Shown here piece by piece: positions 14,557 to 24,317 of a DNA stretch of 64,000 bases (the first letter of the stretch is position 1; each line of letters starts with the position of its first letter). The translations under genes and the position numbers were made by a program. The DNA lies in the NCBI RefSeq assembly GCF_021728535.1, contig NZ_JAKKDU010000020.1, forward strand, positions 1 through 64,000. The letters run 5' to 3'. The stretch is from Wocania arenilitoris. Its GTDB lineage: Bacteria; Bacteroidota; Bacteroidia; Flavobacteriales; Flavobacteriaceae. Under the pieces are notes generated by a model that saw nothing but the letters and a program-made list of their open reading frames with translations, was not told the DNA's origin and did not search any database.

Positions 14557-15375
14557 TTAGAAACTATTTACAGTTTTTCTTATAGCTACCAAATTAGTAA
14601 GTAGTTTTTCCAAGTTATCTAAATGTAACATATTTGCGCCATCGCTTTTTGCATTTGCAGGATCGAAATGCGTTTCTATAAACAAACCATCTGCATGATT
14701 AACGATGCCTGCTCTGGCAATGGTTTCAATCATGTCTGGTCGTCCACCAGTTACTCCAGCACTTTGATTAGGTTGCTGTAATGAGTGTGTAACATCTAAA
14801 ACAGTTGGTGCAAATTGGCGCATAGTTGGGATACCACGAAAATCTACAATCATGTCTTGATACCCAAACATGGTGCCTCTATCGGTTATCCAAGCTTTAT
14901 CGCTACCAGCATCCTTTACTTTTTGTACAGCATGTTTCATAGCCTCAGGACTCATAAACTGTCCTTTTTTTAAGTTGACAACTTTACCTGTTTTTGCAGC
15001 GGCAACTACCAAATCGGTTTGGCGAACCAAAAACGCAGGGATTTGCAAGACATCAACATATTGTGCTGCTAAATCTGCATCGCTGGTTTCATGAATATCT
15101 GTTACTGTTGGTACATCAAATTCTTCAGAAACCTTAGCTAGAATCTCTAAAGCTTTTTCGTTCCCTATTCCCGTAAAGCTATCAATTCTACTTCGATTTG
15201 CTTTTTTAAAACTACCTTTAAAAATGTAAGGGATTTTTAGTTTGTTTGTAATAGAGACCACTTTTTCTGCAATTTGCATAGCCATATCTTCTCCCTCAAT
15301 AGCACAGGGGCCACATAAAAGAAAAAAGTTGTTGGAGTTTGTATGTTTAATTTTTGGAATTTCTTGAAGATTCAT
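14557..15375 (-). CDS. kdsA: 3-deoxy-8-phosphooctulonate synthase
   Basis: KdsA condenses phosphoenolpyruvate with arabinose 5-phosphate to give KDO-8-phosphate, the precursor of the LPS inner core sugar KDO. The 272-residue protein is full length and shows the family motifs FFLLCGPCAIEGEDMA near the N-terminus, IPYIFKGSFKKANRSR (the PEP-binding lysines), DRGTMFGYQDMIVDFR and THSLQQPNQ. The starting ATG at 15375 is preceded by a clear promoter box. The gene is monocistronic here, tail to tail with the DUF1801 gene. Its presence agrees with a Gram-negative envelope. Confidence 0.95.
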   Translation of the reverse strand: MNLQEIPKIKHTNSNNFFLLCGPCAIEGEDMAMQIAEKVVSITNKLKIPYIFKGSFKKANRSRIDSFTGIGNEKALEILAKVSEEFDVPTVTDIHETSDADLAAQYVDVLQIPAFLVRQTDLVVAAAKTGKVVNLKKGQFMSPEAMKHAVQKVKDAGSDKAWITDRGTMFGYQDMIVDFRGIPTMRQFAPTVLDVTHSLQQPNQSAGVTGGRPDMIETIARAGIVNHADGLFIETHFDPANAKSDGANMLHLDNLEKLLTNLVAIRKTVNSF

Positions 15376-15393
15376 GTTGCTGATTTTGAATTA

Positions 15394-15421
15394 CAAATAT
15401 AGAATTAATGACCGAAACAAA
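15394..15421 (-). promoter_or_regulatory. kdsA promoter
   Basis: On the minus strand TTTG (15421-15418) is followed after 16 bp by TATATTTG (15401-15394), close to the Bacteroidota consensus. The box lies 18 bp upstream of the kdsA ATG. The spacing is slightly short. Confidence 0.5.
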
Positions 15422-15468
15422 TATACCCAGTTTTTTATTGAATAATTTGCCTTAGTTGGCTAGCTGCA

Positions 15469-15592
15469 TTAGCGATTGAACAATTGTTGGAGCACATCTT
15501 TGATTGCGACTTGTGAAAGCCCGACCCTTTGTGGCTGAGTTATTTACCTTTATTTTTAATCCTAGTTTTAATTGCCATAAAGGGGAATGCCC
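15469..15592 (-). repeat. Dispersed repeat family A, copy 3 (degraded)
   Basis: On the minus strand it reads GGGCATTCCCCTTTATGGC, AAAGGGTCGGGCTTTCAC, CGCAATCAAAGATG and ends CGCTAAT. This follows the family order with several changes. It occupies the spacer between the divergently transcribed kdsA and typA genes. Confidence 0.5.
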
Positions 15593-15631
15593 AAATAAAA
15601 TTATTTATTCCATTTATCAATTAATTATAAG

Positions 15632-15639
15632 TACCTTTG
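15632..15639 (+). promoter_or_regulatory. typA promoter -7 box
   Basis: TACCTTTG matches TAnnTTTG and is followed by GCACGC, a frequent Bacteroidota start region. The ATG comes 27 bp later. No convincing TTG -33 box was found at the expected distance. Confidence 0.45.
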
Positions 15640-15666
15640 CACGCTTAAAATAAGGGAGCATACATT

Positions 15667-17466
15667 ATGACTAATATTAAAAACATTGCAATTATTGCGC
15701 ACGTAGATCATGGTAAAACCACTTTGGTAGATAAAATTATGTATCACTGCCAATTATTCCGTGAGAACGAAAATACTGGTGATTTAATTCTTGATAACAA
15801 CGATTTAGAGCGTGAGCGTGGTATTACCATAACGTCTAAAAATGTTTCTGTTATTTACAAAGACACTAAAATTAATATTATTGACACTCCTGGTCACGCC
15901 GATTTTGGTGGCGAAGTAGAGCGTGTTTTAAATATGGCTGATGGTGTTTTATTATTAGTTGATGCTTTTGAAGGACCAATGCCTCAAACACGTTTTGTGC
16001 TACAAAAAGCCATTGATTTAGGTTTAAAACCATGTGTGGTTATTAATAAAGTTGATAAAGAAAATTGTACACCAGATGAGGTGCATGAAAAGGTGTTCGA
16101 TTTAATGTTTGAGTTAGGTGCTGAAGAATGGCAGTTAGATTTTCCAACGGTATATGGTTCTGCAAAGAACAATTGGATGAGTGATGATTGGCAAAATGAA
16201 ACCCAAAATATTGAGCCATTGCTAGATATGGTAATCGATCACATTCCGTCGCCAAAAATTGAAGAGGGTACAACGCAAATGCTCATTACATCTTTAGATT
16301 TTTCGTCGTTTACAGGTCGAATTGCTATAGGTCGTTTGACTCGTGGCGAATTAAAAGTTGGTCAAAATATTTCTTTAGTAAAAAGAGACGGCAGTATAGT
16401 AAAATCTAAAATTAAAGAGTTACATACTTTTGAAGGTTTAGGGCGTAAAAAAGTAGATGAGGTTAAAGCGGGCGATATTTGTGCAATTGTTGGGTTAGAA
16501 GGTTTTGAAATTGGCGATACGGTTGCCGATTGGGAAAATCCTGAAGGTTTAAAAACGATTGCTATAGATGAGCCTACTATGAGTATGCTGTTTACTATTA
16601 ATGATTCGCCATTTTTCGGAAAAGACGGTAAGTATGTAACGTCTCGCCATATAAAAGAACGTTTAACAAAAGAGCTTGAAAAGAATTTAGCATTACGTGT
16701 TGAGGAAACTGAGAGTGCTGATAAATTTATGGTTTACGGCCGTGGTGTATTGCATTTATCGGTTTTAATTGAAACAATGCGTCGCGAAGGTTACGAGCTT
16801 CAAATAGGGCAGCCACAAGTTATTATTAAAGAAATTGATGGCGTAAAATGCGAACCTGTTGAAGAAATGACAATTGATTTGCCTGAAGAAGTCTCAGGGA
16901 AAGCCATAGAAATGGTAACCTTACGGAAAGGTGAAATGCTAAGTATGGAAGCTAAAGGTGACAGAATGGTTTGTGAGTTTATTGTACCATCAAGAGGTAT
17001 TATAGGTTTACGTAATCAGTTGCTTACTGCTACTGCTGGGGAGGCAATTATGGCGCACCGTTTTAAAGAATATCAACCGTTAAAAGGTGGTATTCCAGAA
17101 CGACAAAACGGGAGCTTAGTATCTATGGAAAAAGGACAAGCTATCCCTTATTCTATTGATAAATTACAAGATAGAGGTAAGTTTTTTGTTGATCCAGGTG
17201 AAGATATTTACGAGGGTCAAGTTATTGGCGAAAATTCTCGTGGTGATGATATGGCTGTAAACGTTACGAAAACTAAAAAGTTAAGTAATGTGCGTTCTTC
17301 TGGAGCTGATGATAAGGCTAAAATAGTTCCTGCTATTAAGTTTTCTTTAGAAGAGGCTCTAGAATATATTCAAAAAGACGAGTATGTTGAGGTTACCCCA
17401 AAGCACTTACGCTTACGTAAAATATTTTTAACAGAGGTTGAAAGAAAGCGAAATAAATCAATCTAA
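15667..17466 (+). CDS. typA: Ribosome-associated translational GTPase TypA/BipA
   Basis: This 599-residue GTPase is related to EF-G and acts in ribosome assembly and stress-dependent translation. The G1 motif is [15 protein letters not shown] at the N-terminus. Switch I/G2 is RERGITITSKN, G3 is DTPGHADFGGEVERVL and G4 is NKVD. Domain II, the EF-G-like domains III and V, and the BipA-specific C-terminal domain (ending KHLRLRKIFLTEVERKR) follow. Length and motifs are complete. A strong terminator follows at 17492-17527, so it is monocistronic. Confidence 0.96.
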   Translation: MTNIKNIAIIAHVDHGKTTLVDKIMYHCQLFRENENTGDLILDNNDLERERGITITSKNVSVIYKDTKINIIDTPGHADFGGEVERVLNMADGVLLLVDAFEGPMPQTRFVLQKAIDLGLKPCVVINKVDKENCTPDEVHEKVFDLMFELGAEEWQLDFPTVYGSAKNNWMSDDWQNETQNIEPLLDMVIDHIPSPKIEEGTTQMLITSLDFSSFTGRIAIGRLTRGELKVGQNISLVKRDGSIVKSKIKELHTFEGLGRKKVDEVKAGDICAIVGLEGFEIGDTVADWENPEGLKTIAIDEPTMSMLFTINDSPFFGKDGKYVTSRHIKERLTKELEKNLALRVEETESADKFMVYGRGVLHLSVLIETMRREGYELQIGQPQVIIKEIDGVKCEPVEEMTIDLPEEVSGKAIEMVTLRKGEMLSMEAKGDRMVCEFIVPSRGIIGLRNQLLTATAGEAIMAHRFKEYQPLKGGIPERQNGSLVSMEKGQAIPYSIDKLQDRGKFFVDPGEDIYEGQVIGENSRGDDMAVNVTKTKKLSNVRSSGADDKAKIVPAIKFSLEEALEYIQKDEYVEVTPKHLRLRKIFLTEVERKRNKSI

Positions 17467-17491
17467 TTTTATTAAATTAGTAAAATTCTTT

Positions 17492-17527
17492 AAAGAGGAG
17501 TTCAATTAGAATTTCTCTTTTTTTTTT
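17492..17527 (+). terminator. typA terminator
   Basis: AAAGAGGAGTTC (17492-17503) pairs fully with GAATTTCTCTTT (17509-17520), using two G-U wobbles, around AATTA. It is followed by a run of T extending to 17527. Confidence 0.8.
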
Positions 17528-17540
17528 ATGATTTTTTAAT

Positions 17541-17780
17541 ATGGAATTATTTGGACTTACTGGAACTGAATATATAGGCTATTTAGCATCGTTAATGGTG
17601 CTCATATCTTTTACAATGAAACGTGTAAAAACATTGCGATTAGTAAATATGGCAGGATGTATTTTGTTTATAATTTATGGGTTTTTAATGTCTACTATAA
17701 GGATTGGATTACCAATAATTATTGCTAATGTTGCAATTTTCTCGGTTAATTTATATTATTTGTTTTTAAAACAAGAGTAG
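17541..17780 (+). CDS. YgjV-like small inner membrane protein
   Basis: This 79-residue protein has three hydrophobic helices (about 10-25, 33-50 and 55-75). The pattern YIGYLASLMVLISFTMKRVKTLRLVNMAGCILFIIYG is characteristic of the YgjV family. The function is not established. The ATG at 17541 follows the typA terminator by 13 bp; the gene needs its own promoter, which I could not locate with confidence. Confidence 0.7.
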   Translation: MELFGLTGTEYIGYLASLMVLISFTMKRVKTLRLVNMAGCILFIIYGFLMSTIRIGLPIIIANVAIFSVNLYYLFLKQE

Positions 17781-17943
17781 TGCTTCTCGAAATTGTATTT
17801 TTTTACCTATACTAATGTTAAGCTAAATGCGTTAAATGATTTTGTATATTTGGTTCATTCAGAAAACACAATTTATTTGCTGTGTTCTATTTAAAAATTG
17901 CATTAAAATTAATCACTCATAAGAGAAAGAAAATTCATATTAA

Positions 17944-19242
17944 TTGAAAAAATTAATAGACTATATAAATAATAATGTTTTAATAAAGGTAACTTCGTTA
18001 AAAACCGCTGCCATTTTCACAAGAATAATTGCAGGCATATTAACCTCTAAAGCTATTGCTGTTTTTATTGGGCCAGAAGGATTGGCTTTAATTGGTAATT
18101 TACGCAATTTTATAGGGTCTGTTCAATCAGTTGCAATACTTGGTTTTTATAAAGGTTCTGTAAAATATATAGCTGAATATAAAGAGAATATTGTTAGGCT
18201 AAGTAAAACCATTTCTACAGTATATTATATTGGTTTTGTGTCATCAATTTTAGTGTCTCTTTTATGTTATTTTAATGCAGACAATATTAGTAATATTATA
18301 TTTCCGAATTATAGTAACTACGCATATGTAATAAAGATATTTGCTATAGTACTCCCTTTTTATTCTTTAAATATGTTTTCATTTTCAATAATGAACGGAT
18401 TTTCAAAGTATAAAATACTTATTGTAATAAATATCATCGGGCAAATTTTAGGGGTTTCTATCGCGTTGCTTTTAATCTATCAAAGCAATATTGATGGTGC
18501 TTTAATTTCGGTAGCAATTGCTGAATCGTTAATATTTTTAATCACATTGGTAGGTATTATAAACAGGCGTAGTTTAACGCCTCTTATTAAAGTAAAATAC
18601 GTGAGCTTTAATTACTTTAAACGATTAAGCTTATACTCCGTTATGGCTTTGTTTTCGGCTGTTTTGTTGCCTTTAGTAGCGTTGGCTATCAGGTCATATA
18701 TTATTGAATCAGAAGGCTATAAAGATGCTGGTTTTTGGGAAGCTATGACACGTATTTCGAAATATTATTTAATGTTAGTTAGCTCTTTAATGGCGCTTTA
18801 TATTTTACCGCGATTTACTGAAATTAATACCGTTAAAGCCTTTAGAAAAGAAGTTTTTGAGTTTTATAAAACCGTAATGCCAATATTGGCATTAGGTTTA
18901 TTATTAATATATTTATTAAAGCCATTTATTGTAACGCTAGTTTTTTCTGATGAATTTAAACCTGTTGAAGATTTGTTTTTATGGCAACTTTTGGGTGATT
19001 TTTTAAAGGTACTATCATTAGTAATAGCTTACCAATTTTTAGCAAAAAAAATGTTTTGGCATTATGTGGTAACAGAATCATTTTTAATTATAATTTTATA
19101 CATAACAAGTATTTATTTTATTAAAATGTTTGGTGTAAAAGGAGCTGTAATAGGGCATTTTGTAAGTTACTTAATGTATTATGGTGTTATTTTGTTAATT
19201 TTTGGAAGCTCACTTTTTAGAGTTGATGAAAAGAAAGTGTAA
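17944..19242 (+). CDS. O-antigen translocase (Wzx/MATE-like flippase), copy 1
   Basis: This 432-residue polytopic membrane protein of the polysaccharide-exporter superfamily has about twelve helices. The N-terminus NNNVLIKVTSLKTAAIFTRIIAGILTSKAIAVFIGPEGLALIGNLRN (given here as a region, 9-55) is diagnostic of WzxE-type O-antigen translocases. These move lipid-linked saccharide units across the inner membrane. The start is TTG at 17944; no better in-frame ATG exists before the conserved region. It opens a gene cluster for surface polysaccharide and is followed after 31 bp by a paralogue. Confidence 0.88.
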   Translation: MKKLIDYINNNVLIKVTSLKTAAIFTRIIAGILTSKAIAVFIGPEGLALIGNLRNFIGSVQSVAILGFYKGSVKYIAEYKENIVRLSKTISTVYYIGFVSSILVSLLCYFNADNISNIIFPNYSNYAYVIKIFAIVLPFYSLNMFSFSIMNGFSKYKILIVINIIGQILGVSIALLLIYQSNIDGALISVAIAESLIFLITLVGIINRRSLTPLIKVKYVSFNYFKRLSLYSVMALFSAVLLPLVALAIRSYIIESEGYKDAGFWEAMTRISKYYLMLVSSLMALYILPRFTEINTVKAFRKEVFEFYKTVMPILALGLLLIYLLKPFIVTLVFSDEFKPVEDLFLWQLLGDFLKVLSLVIAYQFLAKKMFWHYVVTESFLIIILYITSIYFIKMFGVKGAVIGHFVSYLMYYGVILLIFGSSLFRVDEKKV

Positions 19243-19273
19243 TGCAATTATTCCTATTTTTTAAAATATTTTT

Positions 19274-20566
19274 TTGAATATACCTAACTATATAAAAAAC
19301 AACTTGCTCTTAAAGGTTACTTCTGCCAATACCATTGTAGTTTTTATTAGAATGATTTTTTCGGTAATTACACAAAAAGTATTAGCCATACTCATTGGTG
19401 CTGAAGGGATTGCTTTGGTTGGGAATTTAAAAAATGTTACTAGTTTTTTTGATCAGTTTTCTATTTTAGGGATTTCAAATGGATTGGTTAAATATATTTC
19501 TGAGTTCCGAGGTAACAAAAAGAAAATCAATGAATTGTTTTCTACGGCTATTGTTTTTGAAGCTACCGCATCAGTAGTTTCTTTTGTGATTTTATTTTTT
19601 TGGTCAAATTCTCTTAACAATATTATTTTTGGAGAAAACAGTAACTACGTCTATATATTTAAGGTGTTAGCATTTGTTATACCTTTTATGGGGATGAATA
19701 GGTTTTTATTTTCAGTTTTAAATGGAATTTCTGCGTATAAATTATATTCGAAAATCGCTTTTGGGGCTATTATACTTAGTACATTATTAATAGTAATTCT
19801 TACATTAAATGACGGACTTAATGGTAGTTTGCTTGCTATTTGTTTGATTCCTCTAGTTCAGTTTTTTAGCTATCTGGTTTTTATTTCTAAAAAGATTAGG
19901 GCATATTTTAATTTTAAGAATATATCATTTAAACTAAGTTTTAAAAATGAGTTGTTGTCCTATAGTTTTATGACAGTGATAGTTGTAATTAGTATTAATG
20001 TTGCAGATGTATTAATAAGAAATTTAATTATAGAAAACGTAAGTGTTAATGAAGCTGGATATTGGACAGCATTAGGCTCAATTTCTAAAAATTATATGCA
20101 ATTTTTAGTAGCAATTTTTTCTTTATATATTCTTCCGCAGTATGCAAAAATTAATAACAGTTTTGATTTCAGAAAAGAAGTTATAAAAATTTATAAGTTA
20201 TTGTTACCAATTTTCGCCATTGGTTTGTTACTAGTTTACTTTTTTAGAGATATACTTATTGAGATTTTGTTTACAGAAGATTTTTTAAGTATGTCCGTTT
20301 TATTCAAATGGCAATTATTAGGTGATTTTGTAAAGTTAACAGCATTGGTGTTGTCTTATCAGTTTATTGCAAAAAGGCAGATAAGTAATTTTGTTTTCAC
20401 CGAGTTGTTATCGGTAATAATGTTTTATGTTTTTTCTAATTGTTTTATACATAGTTATAATACAGAAGGTATTGTTTTGGCACATTTTGTTAGATATGTT
20501 ATATATTTAGTCGTTGTGCTTTTTATTTTAAGGCATAATTTTATTGGTAAAAACAGAGTTTTATAA
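19274..20566 (+). CDS. O-antigen translocase (Wzx-like flippase), copy 2
   Basis: This 430-residue paralogue of the preceding protein has the same layout: NNLLLKVTSANTIVVFIRMI at the start, IGAEGIALVGNLKN near 40, and matching C-terminal helices (FKWQLLGDFVKLTALVLSYQFIAKR against FLWQLLGDFLKVLSLVIAYQFLAKK). It also begins with TTG (19274). Divergence is considerable, so this is an old duplication rather than a recent copy. Two flippases in tandem could serve two different glycan substrates. It is followed 6 bp later by a glycosyltransferase. Confidence 0.88.
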   Translation: MNIPNYIKNNLLLKVTSANTIVVFIRMIFSVITQKVLAILIGAEGIALVGNLKNVTSFFDQFSILGISNGLVKYISEFRGNKKKINELFSTAIVFEATASVVSFVILFFWSNSLNNIIFGENSNYVYIFKVLAFVIPFMGMNRFLFSVLNGISAYKLYSKIAFGAIILSTLLIVILTLNDGLNGSLLAICLIPLVQFFSYLVFISKKIRAYFNFKNISFKLSFKNELLSYSFMTVIVVISINVADVLIRNLIIENVSVNEAGYWTALGSISKNYMQFLVAIFSLYILPQYAKINNSFDFRKEVIKIYKLLLPIFAIGLLLVYFFRDILIEILFTEDFLSMSVLFKWQLLGDFVKLTALVLSYQFIAKRQISNFVFTELLSVIMFYVFSNCFIHSYNTEGIVLAHFVRYVIYLVVVLFILRHNFIGKNRVL

Positions 20567-20572
20567 TTTTAA

Positions 20573-21412
20573 ATGAATAAAAACATTTTTGATAATGATT
20601 TAAAACTTGAAATTTTAATTTCAACAATGTATAAAACATCATTGTCTTTTCTTGATAATATGTTTCCTCATCATGATTTAAAAAAACTGAATCTTCTTAT
20701 AATAAATCAAACAGAAAAAGGAGATGAGTTAAATTCAAATTATAAAAATATTAGAATTATTAATTCATATGAAAAAGGACTTTCAATAAGTAGAAATATA
20801 GCCATAAAAAACGCAATAGGAGATATATGTTTAATTGCCGATGATGATGTGGAATATTTACCAAACTTTGAGTGCAAGATTTTTGAAGCTTTTTCAAAAC
20901 TACAACACTTCTCAATAATTCAGTTTAAAATTAAAACTTTTAGTGGTGTAGCTTATAAAAATTATCCGAAATTATCTAAAAGATTGACAAGGAATAAAGA
21001 TTTAATAAGTGCATCTTCAATTGAAATAGCATTTAAAAGAAAAGAAATTATAGAAAAAAATATTTTATTTAATCCTCTTTTTGGCTTAGGTAGTTATTTT
21101 AAATCTGGTGAAGAATATTTGTTTTTTAAAAAAGCCTTAAAAACTAATCTCGAAGTTTATTTTGAAAATTTGTTTATTGTAAAACACAAATTAGAAAGGT
21201 CGACAAGTAATGTTGCAAGCGATAATTTTGTTGAAACTAAAGCGGCACTTTATTATTATAATTATAAAAATTTAAGCTATGCGTTTTTATTTAAGTTTAT
21301 TTTCTTTCTTTTAAGAAAACAAAAAATATCGTTTAAACAGTTTACTATAAAATATAAAGTAGGTGTGGCTGGTATTAACAAATTTAAAGAGTTAAAAAGA
21401 TTATATGAATAA
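20573..21412 (+). CDS. GT2-family glycosyltransferase
   Basis: This 279-residue GT-A type transferase has an atypical N-terminus (LEILISTMYKTSLSFLDNMF) but the canonical features: a LSISRNIAIKNAIGDICLIADDDVEY segment at about 65-92 with the metal-binding DDD, and a later GSYFKSGEEYLFFKK acceptor-side motif. It is cytoplasmic with basic C-terminal helices. It probably adds a sugar to the lipid-linked surface glycan. It overlaps the next gene by 8 bp and follows the flippase by 6 bp, indicating one operon from 17944 to at least 25425. Confidence 0.85.
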   Translation: MNKNIFDNDLKLEILISTMYKTSLSFLDNMFPHHDLKKLNLLIINQTEKGDELNSNYKNIRIINSYEKGLSISRNIAIKNAIGDICLIADDDVEYLPNFECKIFEAFSKLQHFSIIQFKIKTFSGVAYKNYPKLSKRLTRNKDLISASSIEIAFKRKEIIEKNILFNPLFGLGSYFKSGEEYLFFKKALKTNLEVYFENLFIVKHKLERSTSNVASDNFVETKAALYYYNYKNLSYAFLFKFIFFLLRKQKISFKQFTIKYKVGVAGINKFKELKRLYE

Positions 21413-23003
21413 ATTTTTTAAAATATTTTCTGGATATTTTTTGCTTATTCTGGTGGCATTTATATTTGAGACAGTTTTTAATTCTCTTAAGGTTAACGCA
21501 TTTCATAATCTTATAGAAAATATTTTATTTGCTATAGCACTAATAATTCCTTTATATTTTTTTAAAAAGAAAATCATTAGTAGAGCCTATTTTGTTTTTT
21601 CTTATTTAGTTTTTAGTTTTTGTATAATATTTGAAACTGTATATTTCTATCTTTTTAAAACCTATTTTAGTTCGTCTGCTATTTTTGTTATTCTGGAGTC
21701 TAATACTAATGAAGCCAAAGAGTTTAGTAGTTTTTATATAAATAAACCTGCAATTGCTTTTTTGTTAATTATTGCTTTAATAGTACTTTTTGTTTTAAAA
21801 AAACAAAAGATAAGTTCGTTTGTATCGTCAACTGTTACTACAAAAAAGAAAATTAAATTATTAAGTGTATTTATTCTAATATTAACTTTTTTAAAGCTAA
21901 CCACACTTATTGTTTTTAATGTTCCTTATTTAATTTTAAAATCTAGTTTTGAGTATCACATAGAATCTAAAAAGTTAGGTGATTATAAAAAAAATAAAAA
22001 TGGAAACTTTACCAATGTATTTCAATCTAAAAAAGACGAAGAAGAGGTGCATGTTGTAATTTTAGGAGAATCTACAACGCGTTCTCATTTAGGAATCTAC
22101 AATTATTACAGAGAAACAACGCCTGGGCTTAATAGACTGAAAGACAGATTGCTAGTGTTTAACGATGTTATAAGTCCGCATGCATATTCAGTAGGCTCTT
22201 TAACCAAAATGCTAACCTTAGGCAATTATGAAAGCCCCGAAAAAGTTTCTGAAGGTTCAATAATACAGTTGGCTAATAGCGCAGATTACACAACGTATTG
22301 GTTATCTAACCAAAGACCTATTGGACCCTATGAGAGCATGATTACTAAAATTAGTTTATCTGCAAAGACCAGTAAATTTTTAACCACCACAATTGCAGGT
22401 AACAGCAAGGTTTTAGACGAGACAATTATTCCAGAATTCAATAAAGCACTAAACAATAATGTAAAAAGAAAGGTGATTTTTATCCATTTAATGGGTACTC
22501 ATCATCATTACGAGAACAGGTATCCACTGGCTTTTGCTAAATTTGAAAACCAGCCAAAAACAAAGTTTAAATCAACCGAAAGCTTTAAAAAAATAAATCA
22601 TTATGATAATGCAGTACTTTACAATGATTTTATAATATCAAAAATCATAAAAAAGGTAGACAGTTTAGAAACAAAAGGTACAGTGCTTTTTTTGTCTGAC
22701 CACGGAGAAGAAATGTTTAATGATTTAAATATGGCAGGGCATAATGAAGATATTTATTCAAAACAAATGTTCGATATACCATTTTTACTTTGGCAATCAG
22801 AAAAATACAAACAACAAAAAAACCTTTTTTTTGATAAAGAAAGAAATTATATGGTTGATGATTTATTTCATTCCTTGGCAGATTTATTATGTATTAAGGC
22901 AAATGAAGTAGATACAACAAGAAGTATTTTTAGTAAATATTTTAAAGAAAGAAAAAGGATAATAAAGGATACTATTAATTATGATACTTTTTTTAAAAAA
23001 TAA
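21405..23003 (+). CDS. Phosphoethanolamine transferase-like membrane sulfatase-fold protein
   Basis: This 532-residue protein has five N-terminal membrane helices (to about 170) followed by a periplasmic alkaline-phosphatase-fold domain. HVVILGESTTRSHLGIYNYYRETTPGL carries the nucleophilic threonine (about residue 223). LSDHGEEMF and GHNEDIYSKQMFDIPFLLW supply the metal ligands. This is the layout of EptA/CptA-type enzymes that transfer phosphoethanolamine from lipids to LPS or surface glycans. The actual donor and acceptor are not known. The location within a glycosyltransferase cluster suggests decoration of the polymer or lipid A core. Confidence 0.85.
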   Translation: MNKFFKIFSGYFLLILVAFIFETVFNSLKVNAFHNLIENILFAIALIIPLYFFKKKIISRAYFVFSYLVFSFCIIFETVYFYLFKTYFSSSAIFVILESNTNEAKEFSSFYINKPAIAFLLIIALIVLFVLKKQKISSFVSSTVTTKKKIKLLSVFILILTFLKLTTLIVFNVPYLILKSSFEYHIESKKLGDYKKNKNGNFTNVFQSKKDEEEVHVVILGESTTRSHLGIYNYYRETTPGLNRLKDRLLVFNDVISPHAYSVGSLTKMLTLGNYESPEKVSEGSIIQLANSADYTTYWLSNQRPIGPYESMITKISLSAKTSKFLTTTIAGNSKVLDETIIPEFNKALNNNVKRKVIFIHLMGTHHHYENRYPLAFAKFENQPKTKFKSTESFKKINHYDNAVLYNDFIISKIIKKVDSLETKGTVLFLSDHGEEMFNDLNMAGHNEDIYSKQMFDIPFLLWQSEKYKQQKNLFFDKERNYMVDDLFHSLADLLCIKANEVDTTRSIFSKYFKERKRIIKDTINYDTFFKK

Positions 23004-23027
23004 TTAGTCGTTTTAACTTACTAAAAA

Positions 23028-24317
23028 ATGGAACTATTAAACAATCGTATAAATGCACTAAATATAGTTTATTATGCTATATATTTTGTTGTTGGTATTT
23101 TTATAATTAGTACAGGTGCTATTTACTACCCAGACAGCTATACATTTTTAGATATGGCACTAAACCACAGTCCATTTTACTGTATTTTTCTAAAAATAAT
23201 AACAAGTATTTTTGGAGATTATTTTGAGTTGCCTTTAATTATTATACAATACATAATTATAGTTTTTGGAGTTAACTTTTTTGTTAAAACGCTAAACACT
23301 GTTTTCAACCTACACCATACAGGTTTTATAATTTTACAACTTATAAGTTTAGCACCTTGTGTATATGTACATAATCTTGGTAGTGCTATTTTAAGTGAAG
23401 CCTTAACCTATCCCATTTTCTTGGTGATTTTCGCATTTACTTTAAAACTGTTTGTTGAGGAAAACTTAAAGTACCTATATAAAATTTGTGCTTTACTGTT
23501 TGTTTTAATTTTAACCAGAGGTCAGTTTTTAGCTTTAATTCCAGTATTGCTTTTAATTGTTGGGTATGTGGTTTTTAAAACAAAATCCTTAGCTAAAAAC
23601 TTTTATTTTTTAGTAATGCTTATTGCACTTCCTTTTGTAACAAGTTTAAGTGAAAGGGTTTACAATAAAGCGGTATTTGGTTATTTTATAAATAACGCCA
23701 TGAATTATGTGCACTTAATAAGTTCGCCATTTTATATTTCCAACGAAAGCGATGTCAACCTTTTTACAAATGAAGATGAAAAAGCATATTTTAAATTAAT
23801 ACATAACAGTTTAAAAGAAGCAAAATTAACACGAAATCAAAATTTGGATGAAGACGATTATATGTTTTACCAAAATAATTTCCCTAAAATCTGTAATAGA
23901 AGAATATTAGATTTAGGTCTTAATTTTTATAAAGAAAAGGGTCATAATTTTATAGAACAAAACATAGCCTTAAACAAATTGTGTTCAAAAATGGTTTATC
24001 CATTAATAAAGCAGAACTTTAAAATTTGGTTTAAGTTATTTAGTAAAAACCTTAAAAACTCATTTGGGTCATCAAAACAAATGCTTTTCTTTATGGTATT
24101 ACTATTTTATGGTTTGATTAACTTGTTTAAAACCAACAGAGATATTTATAAATTTATAGTAATAGCAACCTTATTTATGCTTGCAAATAACACACTTATT
24201 GCATTAGTGGTTCACTCAATAAAGCGTTACATATTTTATTTTGATTGGGTTGTTTTTGCAACGTTTATAATTTTATTCAACGAAATTTTTAAAAAGGAAA
24301 CACTAAATGAATCCTGA
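23028..24317 (+). CDS. Polytopic membrane protein, GT-C glycosyltransferase-like
   Basis: This 429-residue protein has about ten membrane helices. An acidic motif in the first external loop (TGAIYYPDSYTFLDMAL, 24-40) is placed as in GT-C fold glycosyltransferases of the GT39/83 kind. A long soluble segment lies at about 235-335. I cannot assign a specific family. It could alternatively be a polymerase of the Wzy type, since such proteins are poorly conserved and the locus has flippases but no other polymerase candidate. It overlaps the downstream glycosyltransferase gene by 11 bp. Confidence 0.65.
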   Translation: MELLNNRINALNIVYYAIYFVVGIFIISTGAIYYPDSYTFLDMALNHSPFYCIFLKIITSIFGDYFELPLIIIQYIIIVFGVNFFVKTLNTVFNLHHTGFIILQLISLAPCVYVHNLGSAILSEALTYPIFLVIFAFTLKLFVEENLKYLYKICALLFVLILTRGQFLALIPVLLLIVGYVVFKTKSLAKNFYFLVMLIALPFVTSLSERVYNKAVFGYFINNAMNYVHLISSPFYISNESDVNLFTNEDEKAYFKLIHNSLKEAKLTRNQNLDEDDYMFYQNNFPKICNRRILDLGLNFYKEKGHNFIEQNIALNKLCSKMVYPLIKQNFKIWFKLFSKNLKNSFGSSKQMLFFMVLLFYGLINLFKTNRDIYKFIVIATLFMLANNTLIALVVHSIKRYIFYFDWVVFATFIILFNEIFKKETLNES

